Positions 47,774-57,658 of a DNA stretch of 58,500 nucleotides are shown here, one piece after another. A program made the position numbers and the translations under genes. This DNA comes from Mesostigma viride (Eukaryota; Streptophyta; Mesostigmatophyceae; Mesostigmatales; Mesostigmataceae). The stretch covers positions 6,400,001 to 6,458,500 of the forward strand of contig RPFO01000104.1 in NCBI GenBank assembly GCA_009746045.1, in the 5' to 3' direction. How positions within the stretch are numbered: position 1 is the stretch's first letter; each line of letters starts with the position of its first letter. The notes below the pieces were generated by a model. It did not search any database. It worked only from the letters and a program-made list of their open reading frames with translations, and was not told the DNA's origin.

Positions 47774-50085
47774 CTAGTGGCCATCCGTCTGGTAAGTGCC
47801 ACGAGAGGCCAGCAGGACCTCCAGGTAGGCCTGGTAGTGAGCCACATCCTCAACATTGTCATGCCTATCTACAGTGAGGAAAACATCGGCCCACACGCCG
47901 TCAGGAAAGAGGCCCAGGAAGGCCCAGTAATACCTATGCTGCGTGAGGACGACCTGGCCACGGGCCCAGTCCAGAAAGCCACAGGCAAAGAGGCGAAGGA
48001 AAGGCTCTACCGCGATCAGGCAAAGGGCCCGCAGGAGGAGGCAATGATACCGAATCCGAGGGCGCAGACCCGTCGGGAAGAACAGGTCCACCAGGGGCTC
48101 CACGTTGGACGGCCACAACCGGATGTGCCGAACCTCGCGGGAGCGCCACCGACGAACACACTGTCGCGACCCGAATGTCTCTAGGTAGTCGCTGGCACGA
48201 GGAGGAGGGTGACCGCGGGAGTCTAGACCCTGGCCCGGGATAGGCGCCGGGCGGCGGGCATCCCACTCAAGGATGGGCTGGAGGACCGTAGTGTACGCCG
48301 CACCCGGCACCGCAGGAAACTCTACTGTAAGGGCATCCGAAGCCATAATGCCCAGAGGGGGAGGGTAAGCCCACTGAAACCCACCGTAGGTGTCCAAGTC
48401 GTTGTGGCGCCTCGCCCAGCGATACAGGACGCGCCGGACCAGGATCTCACCCTCGAACACCGGATCAGCTAAAATAACCATGTCGAACGGAGGCCGATCA
48501 GTCTCAATGGGTAGGCCACGATCCCGGGGCGCCCGACACACCTGGGAGAACCCATAGGACATGGGAGAGATGGCAAGCTCAGCAGAGGCGCGCGGCAGGT
48601 CACACTGTCGGCAGGCGAGTGCGGACATACCATACCCCGGAATGGGCGTGTCACGCGACTCCGGCGTCGCGTGCACCACAGAAGGAGCCCTGTCCCGATC
48701 ACCCTGGGACAACTCCCTGAGGGAATCGGCAGCGCGGGTGGCGCGAGGATCCTGACCGGTGGACCGAACAACCGCGGCCAAGACCGCGAGGCCGAAGGAG
48801 GAGGGACCGGAGCAGGGGCTGACGCAGGGGCAGGAGCCGACACCGACGCAGGGGGCACTGGTAAAACAGGAGGTCGCGCCGGACCTGAAGCCAGAGAGGG
48901 CCGTGACGGACCCACCAACGACGCAGGCGCGCCGGTCTCCGTTGCCGGTGCACCCTCAGGCCACATGTTGAAAATGGGGCCCGTAGGGACAGGCAGTCCT
49001 GCATAAGATTGACTACCATCCAGGCCCCAGTCAGGAACCGGAATCCTCTGCGGAGGACCACCCTCCCAAAGTCTGGGAAGGCCGCTAGTATCGCCAAAGA
49101 AACCCCGCGACGTCTGCGCCTGAGCGGGAGGAGGCTCGGAAGCAGCGACGGAGGGCGAGCTAACAGGGGCAGGAGACTCCCGCGTAGGCGCAGGTAGAGC
49201 GGTGACAGGCGCAGAGGCAGCAGGAGTCGCAGGAGCCGCCGGAACCACAGCGACCGCGGGCGCAGGCGGGGGCGCGGGCGAAGCCGTAGTCGCCGGGGCG
49301 ACAGAAGGGGTAGGGGGCGCGGATCCAGCCGGCGTGGCCGGGACCTGCGCCTGGGCCGCAAGGAAGGCCCCAAACGCCGTGGTCAAAGACTGGATCTGAG
49401 CCTGCATAGCCGAGACCGTCGCCGAAAGAGGATCAGGCAAACCCGAAGGGGTAGGCTCCACTGCGACATCCCGGGTCGACCGAGGGGACGACGGGACCGG
49501 AGAGGGAGGGACAGACACCGAGGAGGCGGACGCAGCGCTCGAGGCAGAATAATCTGGAGTATAATGTACCTCAGCTGGGGCGCCCGAAGGGGTAGGACCA
49601 CTAACCGCTAGTCCCGCCGACTGATCAGCTATCTCCATGAACTCTACGGCCCGTAAAAGGTCGCAGGGGTTCTCGTCTACCTCAGCATCACCCTCAGCTG
49701 GAAGCCACGGGAACACCTCCCGTAGGCAGGTACGGCCCACAGGAGTGGAGAGGTAGGAGAACACACGGCAACACCGGAGAACCGCATCTATCTGCCCCAA
49801 GGCGGGACAGCTGGAACCACACCCCAACAAACAGTGTCCGGCATCATCGAAACCGTGCAGGACAAGCTGGTGCGGCTCATCAGGGGAAGGACCATACCAC
49901 GTGACCCCGAAGAGGGCCGCCCTGACTAAGCTCGCATGTTGGGCCTGAAGGGCCGGCTGCACAACGCCACCCCGGTAACATGATCGCGACACCCAACGGC
50001 CCGGAAGGGCCTCGAAATACAGCTCAGGGTCCGGTAGGGGCAGGGACGGCAGCGGGCTCTCAGCCGGAGGGGTAGGCTCGGTCAT
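47774..50085 (-). CDS. Extra 3' ORF of the gypsy element, one frameshift
   Basis: ATG 50085 (MTEPTPPAESPLPSLPLPDP) opens a frame of about 440 sensible codons. It includes a Cys-containing globular N-terminal part (LLGCGSSCPALGQIDAVLRC) and a long Pro/Ala/Val-rich stretch. Near 48,750-48,790 coding character moves to another frame reading to a stop at 47774. The C-terminal part has a hydrophobic patch (CLLLRALCLIAVEPFLRLF). Joined, the product would be about 770 residues. It occupies the env position after integrase, but there is no signal peptide or clear fusion-protein feature. Function unknown. Confidence 0.6.
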
Positions 50086-50161
50086 GACGGCTGCGGAGGG
50101 GAGGGGACAACCAACCACCCGTCGACAGCAGACATAACATAAGAGAGGAGAAGGCCTACGA

Positions 50162-51688
50162 CTAGAGCTTGTGCAGGGTTTTATATTCCTGCAGCAGGCG
50201 ACTACACCCATCTAGCTCACTCTCCGTATACCAAACCTTATCTACTTCACTACGAGCATACATCCACTTCACTTTATACTGACGCTGGGTACCGCGGCCC
50301 TTTTTGATATCTCGATGGGCCACGATGCTTTCTACTTCGTCTTCTACTTCCCCAGTGTCAGGATTATGCTCTAAAGGGGCAGGCGCTAACTCCCTGCCAG
50401 CGAACGTACTAGGGTGGTACAGTTTAAGCTGGCTCCTATGGAAGGTGTTTGAATGCGTTTGCCAAGAGGTAGGGATATCGACCTTATACAAGAAATTTCC
50501 TACCCTAGACAACACATGGAAGGGTCCTAAGAAGGCAGGCCTAAGTTTGACCTTCAGTTCTGCTTCAAACTTATGAGCAAAACGGCCAACACGGGGGCCT
50601 TCTACTAATACTAGATCTCCTACTTCTATCTCAGGTGCTCGTCTATCTAAGGAGGCACGCAACCTAGCAAGGTACTTAGCCTGAGCTTTTTGATACCCTG
50701 AGATCGCGTGGTCATGAGCAGTTTTCATTCTATCTAGTAAGGACTGTACACCTTCTACAGTATCTCGGGACACATCATCCTTGTCCCGTAGAGGACTAGC
50801 TAAGAGAGAGGTAGGGGTAAGGGGCTGTCTCCCAGTATCTAAGAAGAAGGGCGTATATCCATGCGCAGCTTGGGGACAATTGTTGAGGGAGAACTCTACC
50901 AAACATAAATAATCCTCCCAATCACTACCCGAGCCATTAACATAGTGCCTAAGCGCTTCTTCTACTACTCTATTAAGACGCTCTACTAAATGAGAGGAGG
51001 AGGAGTGGTAGGCAGTACCGTAGGTAACCTTGGTACCGATGGCAGCGAAAAACTGCTGCCAAAAATCTGAGGTAAATAATTTATCCTTATCACTAATAAA
51101 CTGCCTACTCAATCCATGATATCTATATACATTATTGAGGTATAGGCGTGCGCAATCACGTGCGGTGAGTTCTAAAGGACACGGCACAAGATGGCACATA
51201 CGAGTAAAACGATCTATGAACACAAGGATTTGGGCATTGCCCCTATCATTCTTTCTAAAAGGTCCTACAAAATCCATCATGATAGAATCCCAAGGCATGA
51301 TAGGGTCAGGCAAGGTCCTAGGTTCTGCTATCTGTCCTACATTATTGGGTTTCATTTCCTGGCAAGATTGACAAGTTCTAACATACTCATCCACATCCTT
51401 ATAAAGGGAAGGCCAGTAATAAGAGCGGGCTACTAGGTCCCGTACCCGTTTACCACCCTGGTGAGCAGCTAAGTCATGCAACTCAAAGAGCAAGGAGGAG
51501 CGACAGATAGGAGGGACATACAGGCGCCATTGAGGGGGAGAATCTGCTATCTGCACATATAAAAACCCACCTACAAATTTACAAGGGTGCTTGCCTAATT
51601 GTTGGGGATGTGCAGCAATGGCAGCTAATGCTTCCGGCTCAGTGGCCGTAAATCTACTAATAAGGCGTTCAAGATCAGAGGTAGGCAT
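50162..51688 (-). CDS. int: Gypsy integrase with C-terminal chromodomain
   Basis: From ATG 51688 (MPTSDLERLISRF); the same frame is open upstream to about 51770, overlapping the end of the RT frame. Zinc site: HDLAAHQ ... CQSCQ (H-x4-H, C-x2-C). Catalytic core: D in IMMDFVGPF, D in FISDKDKLFTS, E in HLVERLNRVVEE. A GPY/F-like segment (FLGPFHVLSRVGNFLYKV) follows, then a chromodomain (EVESIVAHRDIKKG, QYKVKWMYA, WYTESEL). The chromodomain classes the element as a chromovirus and would steer integration to marked chromatin. It is in the -1 frame relative to the RT ORF. Confidence 0.85.
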   Translation of the reverse strand: MPTSDLERLISRFTATEPEALAAIAAHPQQLGKHPCKFVGGFLYVQIADSPPQWRLYVPPICRSSLLFELHDLAAHQGGKRVRDLVARSYYWPSLYKDVDEYVRTCQSCQEMKPNNVGQIAEPRTLPDPIMPWDSIMMDFVGPFRKNDRGNAQILVFIDRFTRMCHLVPCPLELTARDCARLYLNNVYRYHGLSRQFISDKDKLFTSDFWQQFFAAIGTKVTYGTAYHSSSSHLVERLNRVVEEALRHYVNGSGSDWEDYLCLVEFSLNNCPQAAHGYTPFFLDTGRQPLTPTSLLASPLRDKDDVSRDTVEGVQSLLDRMKTAHDHAISGYQKAQAKYLARLRASLDRRAPEIEVGDLVLVEGPRVGRFAHKFEAELKVKLRPAFLGPFHVLSRVGNFLYKVDIPTSWQTHSNTFHRSQLKLYHPSTFAGRELAPAPLEHNPDTGEVEDEVESIVAHRDIKKGRGTQRQYKVKWMYARSEVDKVWYTESELDGCSRLLQEYKTLHKL

Positions 51689-51756
51689 CGCTACAGAAGT
51701 ATCCAGAACAGGTTTAAAGAGATCTCCTACCGCCTTGCCGAAGAGAAGGGGAGGTC

Positions 51757-54300
51757 CTAGGGGACTACGTTTTCATAAGACTTTCCTGACCTAGTCGCTA
51801 TATGGCTAAGCGGTATAGAAATTTTATTTTTCCCCTCCCCCCCCACCGAGGCCACAGGAAGGGCCTCACACGGGAGAGAGAGTCCTACGTGAGAAAGGAG
51901 ATCAGGCATGCGAACAGCTGTATGAAAGAGGTAGGCATAGGAATCATCATCAGGTAGTTCACCATAAGGGGTTACACCCATAGTAGTAGGAACTAGAGTA
52001 ATATTGAGAACATCAAGGTCCTCGAAGAAGGAATAGTCTGCACGACGAGAGAGTGCATCTGGTACTATGTTATCTACACCCTTGACATACTGAAGTTTAA
52101 AAGGGGAAAACTGTGCTAAAAATTCCATCCAGCGCGCTTGCCGAGGGGTAAGGTTGGGTTGGGAGAGAAGATGGGTAAGGGGACGATGATCCGTTTGGAT
52201 AACTAACCTATAAGGATCTAGCTCACAGGGTTCATTCAGGCAGACATCAAATTGAGCACCTTTAAGGAAGTGCTGCCACGCGTGGCAACAATACACCACC
52301 GCTAAGAGTTCCTGCTGGTGGACGGGATAGTTACGCTCCGCAGGGAGCATTGTCCTAGAGATATATTCAATTGGCTGTAAGCCCTGACCCTGATCCTGGA
52401 GAAGGACACCACCTATAGCTACTTTACTAGCATCTGTAGCCACAACAAAGGGTTTAGTAGTATCCGGTAGGATGAGTACAGGAGGGGAAAGGAGTAGGGA
52501 TTTTAGGCACTGAAAAGCAGACTGACACTCACTACTCCAAACAAAGGGGATATCCTTCTTTAATAAATGATTAATAGGGGCTGCTATAGTGGCGAAACGC
52601 GGGATAAAACGCCTATAGTAAGAAGCAATTCCTAGGAAACTACGTACACCTTTAACGTCGGTAGGAGTAGGCCATTCCTGAATTGACTTAGTTTTATCCG
52701 GGTCGGTAGCGACCCCGGCATCTGACAGAACGTGCCCTAAAAATGGGACACTCCTACCCGAACGCACTTTAGCACGGCGCGCCCACAAAGAATTTTCAGC
52801 CATTATTTCTAATACTTTCTTTAAATCACGTAGGTGCGTTTCAAAATCAGGAGAGTAAATAAGAATATCATCTAAGTAAGCTTGAGCACAAGAACGGTCA
52901 TGCTCAGATAAAGAAACAGAGGAGAAGGAGGGATCCTTTAGATCAGAGGACACCTGAGGAAGATGAGAATTTCCCATAACAGGTCTAAGCACTTCATTCA
53001 TTAACATTTGAAAAGAGGCAGGCGAGTTACAGAGTCCCATAGCCGCTACTCTAAACTGGTAATGACCAAAAGGGGTAGCAAAGGCGGTTTTATGGCAATC
53101 CTCAGGAGCTATCCGCAACTGCCAAAAACCATCCGCACAATCCAGTACTGTGAAACAAGTGGAACCTTTAACCTTATTAAATATATCGTCAATACGAGGT
53201 AGAGGGTATTTAGATTTCACAGTAATATCATTCAACTTCCTATAATCAGTAACTAGGCGAAACTTGCCATTTGGCTTAGGAACTAACAGGACACCAGCTG
53301 AGTAGGGGGAGTTACTAGGCTCTATCAATCCTGCTTCTAATAATGACACTAAAATCTGTTTTAGTTCCTTTAACTCGGTAGGGCCCATTCTATACATCGG
53401 AGAGTGCGTAGGAACTGCACCGTCCTTGATAACTACACGGTGTAAAACAGAACGAGGAGGAGGATAAGAAGGAGTCTTTTCTTCAAATACTTTTGAGGAA
53501 TCTATCACAGCCATGTATCTTACTATTTCATTTTCAGTAAATCCTACTCCTATTGTATCCACTGTATTTACATCTATATCCACACTATTGTTAGTGCTAG
53601 GTATCTGTTGTACTTCTAACTGAAGGAACATACATAATAGGTATCCATTTTGCTTTAATTCAGAACGTAATTCGTCATTTGACATTATTACTTCAGGTAT
53701 AGGTCTTACAGGAGGATCAACAGGTGTAGGAGGAGTAATATCTACCAAGGATAAATTTTCCAATCTATAATGACGTTCAGGTACCCAGTAAGAGCTATCT
53801 GGAAACCAAATGACCATGGTATCATAATTAATAGTAATCTTATTATCCTGGTGCCAATCTAATCCTAGTAATACATCAGCGGTAGTGATAGGGCCTATAG
53901 TGGCCGTCAGGTTGACAGTACGTCCTTGTATAACCATGGGAAGGGACACCGTACCCGGGGAATGACTGGTGCGACCATCAGCATAATGAACAGTAACGGG
54001 TTTGGTGTGAGGGGTAGGGACTAGTCCTAAACGTCTAACTAGGGCCTCGCTCACAAAGGAGCTAGCCGCACCGCTATCTACCAACACAGAGACATTCAAG
54101 AGTTCATCAGCATGCAAGAAGGGGTCTACAACAGTGTGAGGGACGGTTAAACCACCATTCAAGAACATAAGAGGACGCACACGTAGTGGTAGGGATGATT
54201 CAGCTCCTACAGAGGTTATAAAAACAGGCAAGCAAAAATTAATATCTGGGGTACTATCTAAGGACCTGTCCAGGTTACCCCCGGCTGACAGGCCTACTGT
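51757..54300 (-). CDS. pol: Gypsy pol: protease, reverse transcriptase, RNase H
   Basis: The frame is open from the gag end; there is no ATG, and it is reached by a -1 shift at a G8 run. Protease: VDSGAASSFV and VLLGLDW. RT: LVTDYRKLND, DCADGFWQL and YLDDILIYSPDF. RNase H: FVVATDASKVAIGG and IQTDHRPLTHL, then a connection with DALSRRAD. An insert of about 35 residues separates the LMNEVLRPVMG and YLDD blocks. The frame ends at TAG 51757, and integrase continues in the -1 frame. Confidence 0.85.
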   Translation of the reverse strand, partial: TVGLSAGGNLDRSLDSTPDINFCLPVFITSVGAESSLPLRVRPLMFLNGGLTVPHTVVDPFLHADELLNVSVLVDSGAASSFVSEALVRRLGLVPTPHTKPVTVHYADGRTSHSPGTVSLPMVIQGRTVNLTATIGPITTADVLLGLDWHQDNKITINYDTMVIWFPDSSYWVPERHYRLENLSLVDITPPTPVDPPVRPIPEVIMSNDELRSELKQNGYLLCMFLQLEVQQIPSTNNSVDIDVNTVDTIGVGFTENEIVRYMAVIDSSKVFEEKTPSYPPPRSVLHRVVIKDGAVPTHSPMYRMGPTELKELKQILVSLLEAGLIEPSNSPYSAGVLLVPKPNGKFRLVTDYRKLNDITVKSKYPLPRIDDIFNKVKGSTCFTVLDCADGFWQLRIAPEDCHKTAFATPFGHYQFRVAAMGLCNSPASFQMLMNEVLRPVMGNSHLPQVSSDLKDPSFSSVSLSEHDRSCAQAYLDDILIYSPDFETHLRDLKKVLEIMAENSLWARRAKVRSGRSVPFLGHVLSDAGVATDPDKTKSIQEWPTPTDVKGVRSFLGIASYYRRFIPRFATIAAPINHLLKKDIPFVWSSECQSAFQCLKSLLLSPPVLILPDTTKPFVVATDASKVAIGGVLLQDQGQGLQPIEYISRTMLPAERNYPVHQQELLAVVYCCHAWQHFLKGAQFDVCLNEPCELDPYRLVIQTDHRPLTHLLSQPNLTPRQARWMEFLAQFSPFKLQYVKGVDNIVPDALSRRADYSFFEDLDVLNITLVPTTMGVTPYGELPDDDSYAYLFHTAVRMPDLLSHVGLSLPCEALPVASVGGEGKNKISIPLSHIATRSGKSYENVVP

Positions 54301-56036
54301 TCCCCCTCCCCCCCCAAATCCATAGGAACGAACCCCGAAGAAGACCCTGGCGGAAAAGCCACTGCTGGAGGGTCACGAGGGATTGAAGAGGGTGCGGGAG
54401 CCTGATTATCATAGGGGAACCCTGGGGATCCTGTCTGCACAGCATTCAGCCTACTAGGGGTAGCTGAAGGAATGCGTCCTGAAGTGGGACGAATAGGAGC
54501 ACGCTGAGGGGTACGAGGAGGGCGAGCGTCGGGATGAGGGGGAGCACCCGAAAGGAACTTGGGGCACTCACGTTTAAGATGACCTACTTCCTTACAATGA
54601 TAGCAGGTAATATGAGAGACATCCAGAGCTGAAAGGTCAGTCACACAGATATCTAATTCTTCTACATAGGAGTTCTCCTCCTCAGGGGTAAGGATAATAT
54701 TATTAATACGGGAACGGGTAGGAAGAGAAGGCGTGGAGAAGAAATCTGCTACACGTAAAAGATGCTGGCGCACATGCTTGAGGGGCAGGTCAGTAAAACG
54801 GTAGGCAGAGAACTGGCGTTGACTTCACGCAATAGGGTCTACTGAGGCCCTGAAGGAAGCGGCACGCACTTCTGCACCCGACAGATCCCTAATTCGTACC
54901 ATCTGAGCATCAAACTCTTTCATATATTCTTTGAAGGACTTGGTACCCTGCTGCAAGGTGCCAAAGGATAATCTATCCTGCCAATCTGCATCGGGAGGGA
55001 CTAAATGGTTCTCTAAACGCTTGAACAATTCTGCTACAGAGTTTGGGTAGGCATGAGAGGCAAGAGACTCACACTGGATGAGGTTAGCAAGTTCAGGAGT
55101 AATGCAGGTAGTAAGATAATGAGGAACTAGTACAGCATCAGAGAGGCGCCACCTATTGTGGTTCTGCCAGGACTCTGTGTTCTGGGTGAGCAACATAATG
55201 AAGGTGAAAAACTGTTGAGGGGTAGACTTGACATCCAGCTTAGGAAGGTTGGCAAAGAGGGGAAGAGCAGGAGGCTTAGGGGGATTAGAAGAATCAGTTT
55301 TTCCCATAGGGCCACTATCTTCCACTGCTACATAAGCGGGATAGAAGGAAGGGATAGGAAAAGTCTTGGGTAGGGGTCTAGAGGGAGCCACCGTTTCCGG
55401 ATGGTGCCCATAGGAGAAGGGGACAGTATATTGCTCACGAAGAGAGGAATAGGCAAAATGATCATAATTCCTATCATCTAGGGGCATGGTACTGAAATCA
55501 TTATTAACTTCTAAATCAGCCACACGGGTAGGAACCTGGGCAGCCTCATAGGCCGTCTCAGGGTAGGACCAGGAAGCAGGTGGGAAAAAGGGGACTGCAC
55601 TAGGGCGCCCAGAAGGGCCGACAGGGGCCGAGGTACGACCCGTGTTAATAGCAGGCATTGAAGGCACAGGGTGGGAAGGAGGCCTAGGAGCATTGTTAGT
55701 GTGTGAGGACCTGCTGGAGGGGTGAGCCAAGGTTGCAGAAGGGGCAGGGGCCTGGTTCACAACGAAAGAAGGTTCCTCACTAAATCTGACTTGGGAAATA
55801 CGTTGTTCATAGGTAGGTGGGGTAATTGAGGGACGACGGCGACCACCAGCAGCAGGAGAAGGCGGTGAGGTACGCAGAATACCTTGAGGAGTGAGATGGT
55901 GTACCGTTTCCAAGGAGTCCCGTCGGTTACCACGAGTATTGGTATTGTTAATGTTATTAGTAGTAGTATTATTATTATTATTGGTAGTAGGAGTATTGGT
56001 AGGTATAGGCGACAGGTTACCACCCATTGGATCCAT
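54294..56036 (-). CDS. gag: Gypsy gag with one in-frame stop and a CCHC knuckle
   Basis: ATG 56036 (MDPMGGNLSPIPTNTPTTN) starts a low-complexity Asn/Thr/Pro-rich N-terminus, then a retrotransposon gag capsid-like region (FFTFIMLLTQNTESWQ ... LVPPDADWQDRLSFG). A TGA at 54827-54825 interrupts the frame, which continues unchanged afterwards to TAG 54296-54294. The distal part has one zinc knuckle, CYHCKEVGHLKREC. The single stop is either a disabling mutation or readthrough. The sequence TTGGGGGGGGAGGGGG just before the final stop is a likely -1 slippery site. Confidence 0.8.
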
Positions 56037-56160
56037 TTTTGTTTAAGTAAATGATCAAAAATCTAACTGAAAGCAGCAAGGATAAAGGACAAGGCCTAAT
56101 ATAAGGCAAGGAAAGAAAAGGAAAAGATTTTAATGGTTTAACAGAAAGGAACAATTTAAA

Positions 56161-56553
56161 TCAGTCCTTTTTAACAACAGTAATGGATAGGGAACCGAAT
56201 TCCAAGGTGAGAGGAGTATCTAAGCTAGAAGAGGATGCAGCCCTCTTAGGGGGAGACGAAGGAGGGGTAGCAAAATCTAGAGCTTCTACAGGAGGGCGAC
56301 CATGAGGAGTAGAACGTACGTGTAGGCCTAGATCTGATACGCTATGGTCTATAAGGAATTGTTGAGCTTCCTCGAAGGTAACAAATTTCTTATACCTAAT
56401 TACATTATATGTACGGTTTTGCACTATCTTCCTAGCATCTGACCAAGAGAGGAAAATGGCTGACCATTGAGGGGTAATAACCACGTAATACTTAGCTAAA
56501 CTATTATCACTAGATGAATGGGAAGGCGCAGTAAAAACACGACGTTGACTCAT
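56161..56553 (-). CDS. Viroplasmin/RNase H1 N-terminal-like accessory ORF
   Basis: ATG 56553 (MSQRRVFTAPSHSSSDNSLA) starts a 130-residue protein upstream of gag. Residues 22-68 (KYYVVITPQWSAIFLSWSDA, NVIRYKKFVTFEEAQQFL) match the small domain shared by caulimovirus viroplasmin proteins and the N-terminus of eukaryotic RNase H1. That domain binds RNA:DNA hybrids or RNA. The C-terminal half is Ser/Pro-rich. An RNA-binding accessory protein for the element is inferred. Confidence 0.65.
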   Translation of the reverse strand: MSQRRVFTAPSHSSSDNSLAKYYVVITPQWSAIFLSWSDARKIVQNRTYNVIRYKKFVTFEEAQQFLIDHSVSDLGLHVRSTPHGRPPVEALDFATPPSSPPKRAASSSSLDTPLTLEFGSLSITVVKKD

Positions 56554-56880
56554 GATAACTCACCTGGCGTGTCTTGTGATGTCAAGCTAGACGAGGTAGG
56601 GGTAGGCGACTTAGCTTGACGATCTGGATCACCGAAAGAAGAAGGAGGGCGGGAGTTTCCAGCTCTCGTCCTAAGTCAGCGGCCGGATATCCCAGCGCTC
56701 GTCCTAACACAGCGCCCCGTAACTCTGCGGGTGCGGCCGTCTAATAAAGCAGCAGCACAAGGAAAAAGGTGTAGGTACGGCGACGCTAATCGTCTCCGAA
56801 CAGTAATACTCCCCGATCTAAGGCAGGAAACAACCGTAAGCAGGAAAACAAGGCGAAGGACAGGCTAACTACGAAAGGAT
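56554..56880. other. Gypsy leader sequence
   Basis: GC-rich untranslated leader between the LTR-leader ORF and the viroplasmin-like ORF. No further feature seen. Confidence 0.4.
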
Positions 56881-57255
56881 TTATCCGCTGTGAGCAGGTC
56901 TAGCTTCTAGGTAAAGCGTGTCCCGAAACGGGCAGCACGACGCTCCTAGCTTGAAGGCGACCCGCCCATTACCTATCAAGGAAGTGTCGACTTCTTGTTC
57001 CTGGACGCGGAAGGGGTCTTGAAAAGGTGTATGTGGCAAGGGATAGTCGTCTCGTTCACTACCTACTGAAGTTCCTCCGGAACCATTGTTACGCCGCGGA
57101 TATCTACCTCCACCTCTACCTCTAATGGGCCTGATACTACCTAAACTGGTCAGGCCTCCTCTACTTAACCCTCTGGCGAAAGACGAACGTGACGGAGCTG
57201 ATCTCAATGCATTAACGTAAGTGTTGCTATAATACGCCATACAACCATTTACCAA
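56881..57255 (-). CDS. Short ORF spanning the LTR and leader of the gypsy element
   Basis: ATG 57255 lies in the LTR (MVNGCMAYYSNTYVNALRSA). The frame crosses the LTR edge at 57087 and ends at 56881 (124 residues), with an Arg/Gly-rich middle (RPIRGRGGGRYPRR) recalling RGG boxes. It may be an upstream ORF regulating gag translation or a small RNA-binding peptide; it may also be fortuitous. Confidence 0.35.
   Translation of the reverse strand: MVNGCMAYYSNTYVNALRSAPSRSSFARGLSRGGLTSLGSIRPIRGRGGGRYPRRNNGSGGTSVGSERDDYPLPHTPFQDPFRVQEQEVDTSLIGNGRVAFKLGASCCPFRDTLYLEARPAHSG
57071..57085 (-). other. Putative primer-binding site of gypsy element
   Basis: Minus strand TGGTTCCGGAGGAAC, one base inside the 5' LTR. 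TGG fits a tRNA CCA end, but the site is also self-complementary (GTTCC-TCC-GGAAC), so self-priming is possible. Confidence 0.45.
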
Positions 57256-57658
57256 AACCCGTTTACTCCAGGAATAGAGGAAGGAAACACAACTACACTG
57301 CCGTGACCCAAGCCTAAATGTGTTAATTCATTTAACACACGCCGAGTGACCACACAAGGAGTGGAACGTGCATAAATGGTCACCAACGGTCCAACAGGCT
57401 CGGGCCGACCTGGCCCTCGCCTGCAGAACCACAGAAACACAGGCAGGTGCACAGATGCACGCCGGTCCACTACATTCTACAAAAGGATAAGGACCACTAA
57501 TATAGTACGCGGCGCGGCGCCCAAAGACACCCAATATACCACAGTACTGTTACGGGGACAATCATGTCCAGACTAGAACTGCACGTAACCTAGGAACAAC
57601 CGAGGCCAAGGACCTAATTTACGTCCGTAACTACAACGAATTGTTACGCGACGTAACA
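57087..57658 (-). repeat. LTR of gypsy element (5' LTR)
   Basis: 572 bp, matching 46825-47396 except for one base that I found. Confidence 0.9.

Larger units (their letters stand above)
46825..57658 (-). mobile_element. Ty3/gypsy chromovirus, complete, nested in copia element 2
   Basis: Two 572-bp LTRs (46825-47396, 57087-57658) with ends TGTTACG...CGTAACA, flanked by 5-bp duplications CAGAC (46820-46824 and 57659-57663). On the minus strand, in order: leader ORF, viroplasmin-like ORF, gag, protease-RT-RNase H, integrase with a chromodomain, and a long extra 3' ORF. A purine tract (GGGGGGGGAGG) abuts the 3' LTR. I found one difference between the LTRs (G at about 47265 versus A at about 57527), so insertion is very recent. 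Coding frames are mostly intact. Confidence 0.9.

Noticed and set aside
47774-50085. Envelope glycoprotein in the gypsy element
   Set aside because: No signal peptide, furin-like site, fusion peptide or clear C-terminal membrane anchor is visible despite the env-like position.
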